Origin: RGIG8775 sp045660295
GTDB taxonomy: Bacteria; Bacillota; Clostridia; Oscillospirales; CAG-272
DNA: 21,811 nt
Reading direction: 5' to 3'
Assembly: GCA_045660295.1 (NCBI GenBank)
Contig: JAZRDN010000009.1
Coordinates: forward strand, 1 to 21,811
In this document: positions 14,216 through 21,416 of the stretch, piece after piece
How the letters are laid out: every line of letters starts with the position of its first letter
Position numbering within the stretch: position 1 is the stretch's first letter
The notes under the pieces: model-generated
The model's database searches: none
Seen by the model: the letters and a program-made list of their open reading frames with translations, nothing else
What the model was told of the DNA's origin: nothing
Made by a program: the position numbers and the translations under genes

Positions 14216-15319
14216 TTAAATTATCATAGCTTCTGCGGTCAGTACCACAAGAAACAGTACGTTGAGAGCCGTGAACACACCGAGATATTTAAGAGCTTTT
14301 CCTCTGTTGTGAGAGGTGTATTCCTTAAAGGTAATAAGACTTGCCAAGGATGCTATAAGAGTTCCCGCACCACCGATGTTTACTCCCATAAGAAGCTCGC
14401 GGTAATTGTCCGTGAACTGGGAAAGCAGAATGGCGCTGGGGACGTTGCTTATAAACTGACACGACATAATGCTGACAAGTAAAGTGTTTTCACCGAGCAG
14501 TGCGGTAAACATAGCTCTTACCGACTCAATGCGCGACATGTTACCTGCGAAAATAAAGAAGCAAACAAAGGTGAGCAAAAGTCCGTAATCTACGGCTTTA
14601 AGGGCGTGCCTGTCAAATACAAGAACTCCGAGAAATACGATAACTGTTCCGATGTAATAGGGAATTGCTCTGAAAACTATCGCAATTGAAATAGCGAAAA
14701 GCAGTATGTAGATAGCCGTGAGAGGCTTGTTTAAATGAAGTTCCATCTTTTCGCAAGGCTCTATTTTTTCATTTTTTATGAAAAGACAGCAGATAATAAT
14801 TATAGCCGTAGCCGTTATGAAAAGCGGAAGCATTATTGAGACGAATTCCGAATTGCTGATGTTGAATTTTGAGTAAAGGTAAAGGTTTTGCGGATTTCCG
14901 AAGGGCGTAAGCATACCGCCGAGATTTGCCGCGATGTTCTGCATAACGAATACGAACGCCATGTATTTTTCCTTTCCCGTTGAGGAAAGCACGTAATATC
15001 CGAGCGGGAGAAAGGTGATAAGCGCCATGTCGTTGGCGATCAGCATAGAGCCGAAAAAGGTGATAAATACAAGCGCGAGCACGGCGCTTCGCAGACTTCC
15101 CGTGGCACTGATTATCTTGCGAGCCAGTATCGTGAAAAACTTGATGTCCTTGAGAGCGCATACCACTGCCAGCGTGCAGAAAAGACAGGCGAGCGTCTTT
15201 AAGTCAAAATATCCGAAATAAGCCTGGTCGGGCTTGACTATGAATGATGTAACGATAGCCAATGTAAGCGCTATGAGAAATACCGCGTTTGATTTTGCAA
15301 ATTTTTTTATTTTTATCAT
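14216..15319 (-). CDS. SLC13/ArsB-NhaD-type ion transporter (citrate-transporter-like domain)
   Basis: I use the start at 15319 (MIKIKKFAKS), giving 367 residues and about ten hydrophobic segments. The frame is open to an ATG at 15400, but a good minus-strand promoter lies inside that 27-codon extension, so the longer form could not be translated from it. Characteristic parts are NDMALITFLPLGYYV, the re-entrant-like NIAANLGGMLTPFGNPQNLYLY, and near the C-terminus NVPSAILLSQF with NIGGAGTLIASLASLI. These paired N-x-G/P-rich hairpins are typical of the ion transporter superfamily (arsenite, Na+/H+ and dicarboxylate transporters). Substrate is unknown. The ribosome site is weak (GGCGG). It lies divergent from the decarboxylase cluster, which makes a dicarboxylate or Na+-linked role attractive but unproven. 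Confidence 0.82.
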   Translation of the reverse strand: MIKIKKFAKSNAVFLIALTLAIVTSFIVKPDQAYFGYFDLKTLACLFCTLAVVCALKDIKFFTILARKIISATGSLRSAVLALVFITFFGSMLIANDMALITFLPLGYYVLSSTGKEKYMAFVFVMQNIAANLGGMLTPFGNPQNLYLYSKFNISNSEFVSIMLPLFITATAIIIICCLFIKNEKIEPCEKMELHLNKPLTAIYILLFAISIAIVFRAIPYYIGTVIVFLGVLVFDRHALKAVDYGLLLTFVCFFIFAGNMSRIESVRAMFTALLGENTLLVSIMSCQFISNVPSAILLSQFTDNYRELLMGVNIGGAGTLIASLASLITFKEYTSHNRGKALKYLGVFTALNVLFLVVLTAEAMII

Positions 15320-15359
15320 AATTTTATATGTACCGCCGTTTTTTGTGAATTCCTGTACA

Positions 15360-15387
15360 AGTATATCACTATTTTGAAAAAAGTCAA
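15360..15387 (-). promoter_or_regulatory. Promoter of the ion transporter-EamA operon
   Basis: Read on the minus strand: TTGACT (15387-15382), a 16-base spacer, and TATACT (15365-15360). Transcription would begin near 15353, about 34 bases before the ATG at 15319. This supports the shorter protein start. Confidence 0.85.
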
Positions 15388-15444
15388 GGAATTTCTTCAA
15401 AATTCCGCAAAATTCTGCAAAATTGCTTTATAAAGTTTTTCATA

Positions 15445-15462
15445 TATGGTACAATTACCATA
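15445..15462. promoter_or_regulatory. Perfect palindrome, candidate operator
   Basis: TATGGTA (15445-15451) and TACCATA (15456-15462) are perfect inverted repeats around CAAT. The site sits between two divergent promoters, about 57 bases from one -35 box and 66 from the other. Its symmetry and placement suggest a regulator-binding site. No cognate regulator gene adjoins it. Confidence 0.4.
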
Positions 15463-15528
15463 ACGTATATACTTGAAAGGAACTTTGTTGTGAAAATCTT
15501 AAAATCTTAAAAAAAACCTGTTATTCTG

Positions 15529-15567
15529 TTGACAAAATTTGCATTATGTGTTATCATTATGTATAAT
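15529..15567 (+). promoter_or_regulatory. Promoter region of the decarboxylase cluster
   Basis: Best match: TTGACA (15529-15534), 17 bases, TATCAT (15552-15557). A second overlapping pair, TTGCAT (15539-15544), 17 bases, TATAAT (15562-15567), could fire from a start about ten bases downstream. Either gives a leader of roughly 65-80 bases before the ATG at 15641. Confidence 0.85.
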
Positions 15568-15574
15568 AGGGGTA

Positions 15575-15612
15575 GAAGTGGTGTTTGTATGTGTTAAGGC
15601 AAACAAAACTTC
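15575..15612 (+). promoter_or_regulatory. Leader hairpin before the carboxyltransferase gene
   Basis: GAAGTGGTGTTTG (15575-15587) pairs with CAAACAAAACTTC (15600-15612) through eleven base pairs interrupted by a two-by-two internal loop, with a 12-base apical loop. It ends 17 bases before GGAGG. No T-run follows, so it is not a terminator. It may protect the 5' end of a highly expressed messenger. Confidence 0.4.
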
Positions 15613-15640
15613 CAAAAACCAAAGAAAATGGAGGCAACTT

Positions 15641-16993
15641 ATGGAGAAGAACAGCACAGTTGGTGCAGTGAAGATCAATGCGCTTTTTGATGCGGGCACA
15701 TTCGTCGAGCTTGGTTCTTACGTTCGCAGAAACGGTAATCCCGAGGAGTACGAGGGCGTTGTTTGCGGCTACGGTGCAATCGACGGAAAACTCGTTTTCG
15801 CGTTCTCGCAGGACAGCGACAGAATGAAAGGCGCGTTTGACGAAATTCACGCAAAGAAGATCGAAAAACTTTATGAAATGGCAATCAAGAACGGAGCTCC
15901 CGTTGTTGCTATGCTTGATAGCGCAGGTGCGCTTATTTATGATGGTGCGGCAGCACTTTCGGGCTACGGACGTGTTATGAAATGCGTATCCGAGGCATCT
16001 GGTGTTATTCCTCAGATAGCTGTTGTAAACGGCGTTTGCGCGGGCATGTCCGCAACGATCGCCGCAATGTTTGACCTTGTGGTTACAGCAGGCGACAAGG
16101 CTCAGCTTTATGTAAATCCGCCCTTCGTTCTCGGCAAGGAGAATGGAACTGCGGCTCATGCGGCTGCCACCGGTATTGCCGCGCTCGTTGCTGAAAACGA
16201 GGATGCCGCAAATGAGAAGGTTCGTGAGCTTCTCGCTCTCATTCCTTCCAATAACGCAGAGGGCACGACCCTTGAGGTTAATGAGGACGACCTTAACAGA
16301 ACAGTTTGTGCGCAGGGAAGCGCGGAGGAGATAATCACAGAGATCGCGGACTGCAATAAGTTCGTTAAGCTTTATGCTGATTACGCTCCCGAAATGATCG
16401 TTGGTATGGCGGCATTCGGCGGTATAGGAACAGGCGTTGTTTACGCAACAGGTAAGCTTACCGTTTGCGGCGCAAGAAAGGCTGCAAAGTTTGTTTCCAT
16501 GTGCGATAGCTTCAATATTCCCGTACTTACTCTCGTTGACTGTGAGGGCGTTGCTTGTGATAAGGAGGCTGAAAACGCACCCTTGGCAAGTGAGCTCGCA
16601 AAGCTTGCGTTCGCTTATACAACTTCCAAGAACTCCAAGGTTACGGTAGTCGTTGGCAAGGCGTACGGCGCGGCTTATACGCTTATGGGATCCAAGTCTG
16701 TTGGCGCTGATATCGCATTCGCTCTTGAGAGTGCTTGCATCAGTATTCTTCCTCCCGAGGCGGCTGTTGCCTTCGCTTGGAATGATAAGATCACCGCGGA
16801 CAAGTCTCGTGAGGAGCTTGAAAACGAGTGGAAAGAAAAGTGCGCTTCTCCCATTGACGCAGCAGAGAAGGGCGAAATCGATGATATTATCGAAAACGCA
16901 GAGCTTCGCCAGAGAATTTGTGCCGCACTTGGCATGATGTTCTCTAAGACCGATGTTGCTCCCACTCGCCGTCACGCTAATATGCCTCTTTAA
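15641..16993 (+). CDS. 12S-like acyl-CoA/biotin carboxyltransferase (MmdA-like, divergent)
   Basis: This 450-residue protein starts at ATG 15641 behind GGAGG. An in-frame ATG at 15539 overlaps the promoter and is rejected. It has the double crotonase fold of acyl-CoA carboxylase beta/12S transcarboxylase/methylmalonyl-CoA decarboxylase alpha subunits. Recognisable segments are DSAGALIYDGAAALSGYG (93-110), VIPQIAVVNGVCAGMSA (122-138), FVSMCDSFNIPVLTLVD (284-300) and VVVGKAYGAAY (336-346). It is about 60 residues shorter than usual. The family motif that normally follows LVD (PGF-x-PG-x2-QE then GIIRHGAK) is replaced by CEGVACDKEAENAPLASELAK, and GARIQEG is GALIYDG. The fold is clear, but substrate assignment to methylmalonyl-CoA is not safe. 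It leads the Na+-pump cluster. Confidence 0.82.
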   Translation: MEKNSTVGAVKINALFDAGTFVELGSYVRRNGNPEEYEGVVCGYGAIDGKLVFAFSQDSDRMKGAFDEIHAKKIEKLYEMAIKNGAPVVAMLDSAGALIYDGAAALSGYGRVMKCVSEASGVIPQIAVVNGVCAGMSATIAAMFDLVVTAGDKAQLYVNPPFVLGKENGTAAHAAATGIAALVAENEDAANEKVRELLALIPSNNAEGTTLEVNEDDLNRTVCAQGSAEEIITEIADCNKFVKLYADYAPEMIVGMAAFGGIGTGVVYATGKLTVCGARKAAKFVSMCDSFNIPVLTLVDCEGVACDKEAENAPLASELAKLAFAYTTSKNSKVTVVVGKAYGAAYTLMGSKSVGADIAFALESACISILPPEAAVAFAWNDKITADKSREELENEWKEKCASPIDAAEKGEIDDIIENAELRQRICAALGMMFSKTDVAPTRRHANMPL

Positions 16994-17010
16994 TTGTAGG
17001 AGGATTAATA

Positions 17011-17448
17011 ATGGATTATACAGTATTGAACGACGTTGTAAGCGACGTGGCTCAGGTTGTTACCACTGCGGCTGAAAATGATCTTGGCGGAGCTTTCTCG
17101 CCTGCGCGCTGGACGTATGCGGGTCAGATGACTCTCCTTGGTATGGTCATGGTTTTCTCGGTGCTTGCTATACTGTGGGGTGTGCTTGCTATCTTCCAAA
17201 AGATTATGGCTCCCTCATCTGAGAAGCCCGCGGGAAAGCCTGTGGCGACTCCCGCGCCTGCTCCCGTAGCGGAAGCGGTTCCCGTTGCTTCATCGTCTGA
17301 TGATGAGGTTATCGCGGCGGTTATTGCCGCGGCTGTAGCTGCTTATATGGCTGACGAGGGTAATACCGACGCGGCGTATAATGGCGGCTTCAGAGTAGTT
17401 TCCTTCCGCAGAGTACAGGGCGGTAAGGCTTGGAATTCCAAACATTAA
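17011..17448 (+). CDS. oadG: Na+-pumping decarboxylase gamma subunit (OadG/MmdD-like)
   Basis: This 145-residue small membrane subunit anchors and assembles the biotin decarboxylase sodium pump. One transmembrane helix is evident at about 39-62 (QMTLLGMVMVFSVLAILWGVLAI). A proline/alanine-rich linker (about 73-95) follows, then an alanine-rich helix with acidic residues (SSDDEVIAAVIAAAVAAYM). The C-terminal FRVVSFRRVQGGKAW is typical of this subunit in clostridial clusters. The N-terminal 38 residues before the helix are longer than in classic OadG. AGGAGG is seven bases before the ATG. It lies 17 bases after the carboxyltransferase gene and 23 before the biotin carrier. Confidence 0.88.
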   Translation: MDYTVLNDVVSDVAQVVTTAAENDLGGAFSPARWTYAGQMTLLGMVMVFSVLAILWGVLAIFQKIMAPSSEKPAGKPVATPAPAPVAEAVPVASSSDDEVIAAVIAAAVAAYMADEGNTDAAYNGGFRVVSFRRVQGGKAWNSKH

Positions 17449-17471
17449 TTGAAAGGGTTAGGTATTAATAA

Positions 17472-17867
17472 ATGAAAACTTATAATATTACCATTAATGG
17501 CGTAACATATGCCGTTGAAGTTGAAGAGGTTGGCGGCGTTGCTTCTGCACCTGTTGCCGCACCTGTTGCTCCCGCAGCAGCACCCGTTGCTCCCAAGGCT
17601 GCTCCCGCTCCCGCGGCTGCTCCTGCCGCTCCCAAGGCTGCAGGTAAGGCAGGCTCTGTTACAATCAAGGCTCCTATGCCCGGTAACATCATGAAGGTTA
17701 ACGTTAAGCCCGGCGACGCTGTAAAGAAGGGCGACGTCCTCGTAGTTCTCGAGGCTATGAAGATGGAAAACGACGTTTGCGCTCCCGAGGACGGAACAGT
17801 TGCAAGCGTTGAGGTTGCAAAGGGCGCAACAGTTGAAACCGACGCTGTTCTTGTAACTCTTAACTGA
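17472..17867 (+). CDS. Biotin carboxyl carrier protein of the decarboxylase
   Basis: This 131-residue protein starts MKTYNITINGVTYAVEVEEV, an N-terminal strand region common to carrier subunits of transcarboxylase and Na+ decarboxylases. A flexible Ala/Pro linker follows (about 25-58), then the biotinyl domain with EAMKMEN. Lys97 is the biotin attachment site, and GDAVKKGD and the C-terminal GATVETDAVLVTLN complete the hammerhead fold. It should shuttle a carboxyl group between the cytoplasmic carboxyltransferase(s) and the membrane subunit OadB. Carrying it as a separate gene fits an OadA that lacks its own biotin domain. GAAAGGG precedes the ATG. Confidence 0.94.
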   Translation: MKTYNITINGVTYAVEVEEVGGVASAPVAAPVAPAAAPVAPKAAPAPAAAPAAPKAAGKAGSVTIKAPMPGNIMKVNVKPGDAVKKGDVLVVLEAMKMENDVCAPEDGTVASVEVAKGATVETDAVLVTLN

Positions 17868-17909
17868 TTTTCCAACGCAATAAATCTATTGAAAGGAAAA
17901 CAGTAAGAA

Positions 17910-19091
17910 ATGCTTGATAGTTTTGTAAAATTTCTGGAAACAACAGGCGTTGCGAGATTGTTCTCCGAGGCTGATTGGTGGAAGACCGCTATAATGTTCG
18001 TTATTTCGGGCGTGCTTGTCTACCTTGCGATTGTCAGACAGTTTGAGCCTTTGCTCCTTCTCCCCATTGCGATAGGTATGCTTCTTACCAATCTTCCGGG
18101 CGCTAACTTGTTCCACTTGGATATGTTTATCGCTACCGAAGTAGACTACGGCAGAGTTCTCCACGATGGCGGACTTCTTGACCTGCTTTACCTCGGCGTT
18201 AAGCTCGGTATTTATCCTTCGCTTATATTTATGGGTATCGGTGCAATGACCGATTTCTCCCCCCTTATTTCCAACCCCAAGAGCTTGCTTATCGGTGCTG
18301 GCGCACAGTTTGGCGTGTTCGTGGCATTCTCCGCGGCACTTCTTTCGGGCGCGTTTACTCCCGAGCAGGCGGCGGCTATCGGTATCATCGGCGGTGCAGA
18401 CGGTCCTACGGCTATTCTCGTAACCAAGACCCTCGCTCCCGCGCTTCTTGGTGCTATCGCTATCGCGGCGTATAGCTACATGGCGCTTATCCCCATGATC
18501 CAGCCTCCCTTTATGAAGATGCTTACGACTAAGAGTGAGCGTCAGATAAAGATGACAACTCTCCGTCAGGTTTCCAAGACCGAGAAAATACTTTTCCCGA
18601 TCATCGTAACCTTTATCGTTGGTATGATAGTTCCCGATGCCGTTCCGCTTGTAGGTTGCCTTATGTTCGGTAATCTTCTTAACGTCTGCGGAGTTACCGA
18701 TAGACTTTCCAAGACCGCGCAGAATGAGCTTATGAACATTGTAACGATATTCCTCGGTATCACCGTAGGTGCTACCGCGAGCGCGGATAACTTCCTTCGC
18801 GGCGAAACGATACTTATTATTATCTGCGGACTTGTAGCGTTCTGCATCTCTACTTGCGGCGGACTTATTACCGCAAAGATAATGAACTGGATCTCGGGCG
18901 GAAAAATCAACCCCCTTATCGGTTCGGCGGGCGTTTCGGCGGTTCCCATGGCGGCTCGCGTATCTCAGAAGGTAGGACAGTCAGAGGATCCCTCTAACTT
19001 CCTTCTCATGCACGCAATGGGTCCCAACGTAGCGGGTGTTATCGGTTCGGCGGTTGCCGCAGGTGTGTTCCTGTCTTGGTTTGCCGCGTAA
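17910..19091 (+). CDS. oadB: Na+-pumping decarboxylase beta subunit (OadB/MmdB)
   Basis: This 393-residue polytopic membrane protein decarboxylates carboxybiotin and exports Na+. It has about nine hydrophobic segments and the family signature IIGGADGPTAI (159-169), whose Asp164 corresponds to the Na+-site aspartate of Klebsiella OadB. A conserved FLGITVGATASAD block and a C-terminal SAVPMAARVSQKVG with HAMGPNVAGVIGSAVAAG, carrying the second Asn/Ser site, follow. Length is close to the short form of the family. GAAAGGAAA precedes the ATG. It lies between the biotin carrier and the pyruvate/oxaloacetate carboxyltransferase gene, and is the component that converts decarboxylation into a sodium gradient. 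Confidence 0.96.
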   Translation: MLDSFVKFLETTGVARLFSEADWWKTAIMFVISGVLVYLAIVRQFEPLLLLPIAIGMLLTNLPGANLFHLDMFIATEVDYGRVLHDGGLLDLLYLGVKLGIYPSLIFMGIGAMTDFSPLISNPKSLLIGAGAQFGVFVAFSAALLSGAFTPEQAAAIGIIGGADGPTAILVTKTLAPALLGAIAIAAYSYMALIPMIQPPFMKMLTTKSERQIKMTTLRQVSKTEKILFPIIVTFIVGMIVPDAVPLVGCLMFGNLLNVCGVTDRLSKTAQNELMNIVTIFLGITVGATASADNFLRGETILIIICGLVAFCISTCGGLITAKIMNWISGGKINPLIGSAGVSAVPMAARVSQKVGQSEDPSNFLLMHAMGPNVAGVIGSAVAAGVFLSWFAA

Positions 19092-19113
19092 ATAGAAATT
19101 TTGGAGGTATATA

Positions 19114-20511
19114 ATGTCACAGGTAAAAATAACAGAAACAGTTTTGCGTGACTCTCACCAGTCACTTATAGCTACCAGAATGACAACCGAAGAGATGCTT
19201 CCCATATTGGAGCAGCTCGACAAAGTAGGCTATCATTCTCTCGAAGCATGGGGCGGAGCAACCTTCGACTCTTGCATGAGATTCCTTAACGAAGATCCCT
19301 GGGAGCGCCTTCGCAAGATCCGCGATAAGGTAAAGAACACAAAGCTCCAGATGCTCTTCAGAGGACAGAATATTCTCGGCTACCGTCATTATTCCGATGA
19401 TGTTGTTGAGTATTTCGTACAGAAGTCTATCGCTAACGGTATCGATATTATCCGTATATTCGACGCGCTTAACGACCCCAGAAACCTTAAGACCGCTATC
19501 GACGCTACAAAGAAAGAGAACGGTCACGTTCAGGCGGCGTTCAGCTATACAACAGGTCCCGTTTATACTCTCGACTACTATTCGCAGTACGCAAAGCAGC
19601 TTGAGGAAATGGGCGCGGATTCTATCTGTATCAAGGATATGGCAGGTCTTCTTAAGCCTTACGACGCTTATGAGCTTGTTAAGACTCTTAAGGAAAGCGT
19701 TAAGGTTCCGATTCAGCTTCATACTCACTACACGGCAGGTCTTGCTTCCATGACCCTTCTTAAGGCTATCGAAGCGGGCGTTGACGTGGTTGATACAGCG
19801 ATTTCTCCCATGGCTATGGGTACATCCCAGCCTCCTACGGAGACACTTGTTGCTACACTTGCAGGCACAGAGTACGATACAGGTATCGACCTTGCTGAGC
19901 TTGACAAGATAACCAAGTACTTTGCACCTCTTCGCGAGAAGTACCTCGCAGAGGGACTTCTTAACCCCAAGGCTCTTAACGTTGACGTAAACGCTCTCCT
20001 TTATCAGGTTCCCGGCGGAATGCTTTCCAACCTTATGTCTCAGCTTAAGCAGGCGGGTAAAGAGGATAAGCTTATCGAGGTTCTTGAGGAAGTGCCGCGC
20101 GTACGTGCTGACGTAGGATATCCTCCTCTTGTAACTCCTTCGTCTCAGATCGTTGGTACACAGGCTGTGTTCAACGTTATCGGCGGCGAGAGATATAAGA
20201 TGGTAACCAAGGAGTTCAAGGGTATCGTTAAGGGCGAGTACGGTAAGACTCCCGTTGAGATCGCTCCCGACTTCGTTAAGAAGATAATCGGCGACGACGA
20301 GAGAATTACATGCCGTCCCGCGGATATGCTCAAGCCCGAGCTTGATGAGCTTCGCGCAAAGATCGCTAACTATATCGAGCAGGACGAGGACGTTCTCTCC
20401 TATGCGCTCTTTGAGCAGGTTGCAATCAAGTTCTTCGAGTACAGAAAGGCTCAGAAGTACGGACTTGACGGTGACAATGCCGATGCGGCGCTTGGTATTC
20501 ATAGCGTATAA
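19114..20511 (+). CDS. oadA: Oxaloacetate decarboxylase alpha / 5S transcarboxylase-type subunit
   Basis: This 465-residue protein is a TIM-barrel carboxyltransferase transferring CO2 between biotin and pyruvate/oxaloacetate. Visible are LRDSHQS (R12, D13, H15, Q16), the barrel segment EAWGGATFD, LMFRGQN-like LFRGQN (81-86), IFDALND (115-121), the carboxylated-lysine motif IKDMAG (Lys174) and metal-binding HTHYT (His203, His205). A C-terminal helical domain runs from about 300 to 460. There is no biotinyl domain, which is encoded separately by the gene at 17472. GGAGG precedes the ATG. The gene ends the cluster before a strong palindromic terminator. Codons TTA, CTA and TCA are almost absent, suggesting high expression. 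Confidence 0.93.
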   Translation: MSQVKITETVLRDSHQSLIATRMTTEEMLPILEQLDKVGYHSLEAWGGATFDSCMRFLNEDPWERLRKIRDKVKNTKLQMLFRGQNILGYRHYSDDVVEYFVQKSIANGIDIIRIFDALNDPRNLKTAIDATKKENGHVQAAFSYTTGPVYTLDYYSQYAKQLEEMGADSICIKDMAGLLKPYDAYELVKTLKESVKVPIQLHTHYTAGLASMTLLKAIEAGVDVVDTAISPMAMGTSQPPTETLVATLAGTEYDTGIDLAELDKITKYFAPLREKYLAEGLLNPKALNVDVNALLYQVPGGMLSNLMSQLKQAGKEDKLIEVLEEVPRVRADVGYPPLVTPSSQIVGTQAVFNVIGGERYKMVTKEFKGIVKGEYGKTPVEIAPDFVKKIIGDDERITCRPADMLKPELDELRAKIANYIEQDEDVLSYALFEQVAIKFFEYRKAQKYGLDGDNADAALGIHSV

Positions 20512-20522
20512 TTAGAAAATTT

Positions 20523-20556
20523 AAGGAGCTGTTCCGCGGAACAGCTCCTTGTTTTA
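20523..20556. terminator. Bidirectional palindromic terminator
   Basis: The 28 bases 20523-20550 are a perfect palindrome (AAGGAGCTGTTCCG and its reverse complement), giving a 12-bp stem with a CGCG loop. GTTTTAG follows on the plus strand, and AAATTTTC on the minus strand. It lies between the convergent oadA and isomerase-like genes and probably serves both. Confidence 0.9.
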
Positions 20557-21396
20557 GTCTATAATGGACTTTGCTATTTTGTAATATGATTTGCACATTT
20601 CCTCGAAAATATCGGGTGGCAATTTTGCCGACGGCGCTGTCTCAAGCGAAAGAACACCGTCAAAACCGATATCCTTAAGCGCTTTTCCAAAATCTGCCCA
20701 ATCAATAACCCCGAAATAGGGAGCCATGTGCCTGTCAGCCTTTCCGTCATTGTCGTGAACGTGAAGTACCTTTATCTCGCTTCCAAGCTCGCGTACCGTG
20801 TCACCAAGACCAAGATCCTTGTATACGGCTACGTGTCCCGTGTCAAGGCATATCTTAAAATTCTCGTCGTTTATCTCACGTACGAATTTGAGAATTTCTG
20901 ACGGTGAAGCCACTGATAACTGCGGCATCGGCATGTTTTCAAAGCATATTGTTATCTTGTACTGCTTTGCTGTGGGCAAAAGCTCGCGGAAAAATTCAAG
21001 ATTCATTTTCCATGTTTTTTCGCCGTCACCTGTGAGCGTATCCTGATGCGTGAAGGGCATTATCGGGTGAATTACCCAGTATTTGCAGCCAAGTATCGAG
21101 CAAGCCTTAATGCTTTTTTTCATCTTTTCCATGCGCTCGGCTCTGTCTTCGGCGGTATTGTCCTGAGGAGGCCAGCGCCAAGGTCCGTGCACCTGAGATA
21201 TTTCTATTCCTGCTTCCTCGGCAAGCGCCTTGTGGTGCAGAAAATACGCAGTAAAATCATCTTCAGGCATAGAATATATGGGCTTAGTGGTATCGGCAAG
21301 ATTAAAGTCGATTGCCGAGAAACCGATAGCTGCCAATTTTTTATAGCCTTCATCTCCCCAATAATTGTATGCGGGTGAGGTTATTCCTATTTTCAT
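20554..21396 (-). CDS. Sugar phosphate isomerase/epimerase-like TIM-barrel protein
   Basis: This 280-residue protein is of the xylose-isomerase-like (AP endonuclease 2) family. The N-terminus MKIGITSPAYNYWGDEGYKKLAAIGFSAIDFN forms the first barrel strands. Metal-site segments are VHGPWRWPP, WVIHPIM, CFENMPMP (Glu), CLDTGHVAV (Asp, His), LHVHDNDG (His, Asp) and LSLETAP (Glu). These support a divalent-metal isomerase, epimerase or related enzyme, often acting on sugar or inositol derivatives; the substrate is unknown. AAAGGAGC precedes the ATG, and a good promoter lies at 21427-21455. It is a single-gene unit ending at the shared terminator. Confidence 0.9.
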   Translation of the reverse strand: MKIGITSPAYNYWGDEGYKKLAAIGFSAIDFNLADTTKPIYSMPEDDFTAYFLHHKALAEEAGIEISQVHGPWRWPPQDNTAEDRAERMEKMKKSIKACSILGCKYWVIHPIMPFTHQDTLTGDGEKTWKMNLEFFRELLPTAKQYKITICFENMPMPQLSVASPSEILKFVREINDENFKICLDTGHVAVYKDLGLGDTVRELGSEIKVLHVHDNDGKADRHMAPYFGVIDWADFGKALKDIGFDGVLSLETAPSAKLPPDIFEEMCKSYYKIAKSIID

Positions 21397-21416
21397 AATG
21401 TGCTCCTTTGAGTTGT

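Larger units (their letters stand above)
15320..15640. other. Divergent intergenic control region (321 bases)
   Basis: No gene is supported in this stretch. It holds the minus-strand transporter promoter (15360-15387), a palindrome (15445-15462), a distant inverted repeat (15358-15366 with 15467-15475), one or two plus-strand promoters (15529-15567) and a leader hairpin before the carboxyltransferase (15575-15612). A six-codon GTG frame at about 15490 is too short to call. Confidence 0.7.

Noticed and set aside
15320..15400. 27-codon extension of the ion transporter
   Set aside because: A TTGACT-16-TATACT promoter for the same strand lies inside it, so it would not be on the transcript.
15539..15640. 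N-terminal extension of the 12S-like carboxyltransferase
   Set aside because: It overlaps the promoter and leader; the ATG at 15641 has GGAGG and matches the family start.
15557..16975. 472-codon minus-strand frame opposite the 12S-like gene
   Set aside because: Same antisense codon-bias artefact; no ribosome site or protein-like composition.
19162..20502. 446-codon minus-strand frame opposite oadA
   Set aside because: Same antisense artefact over a well-supported gene.
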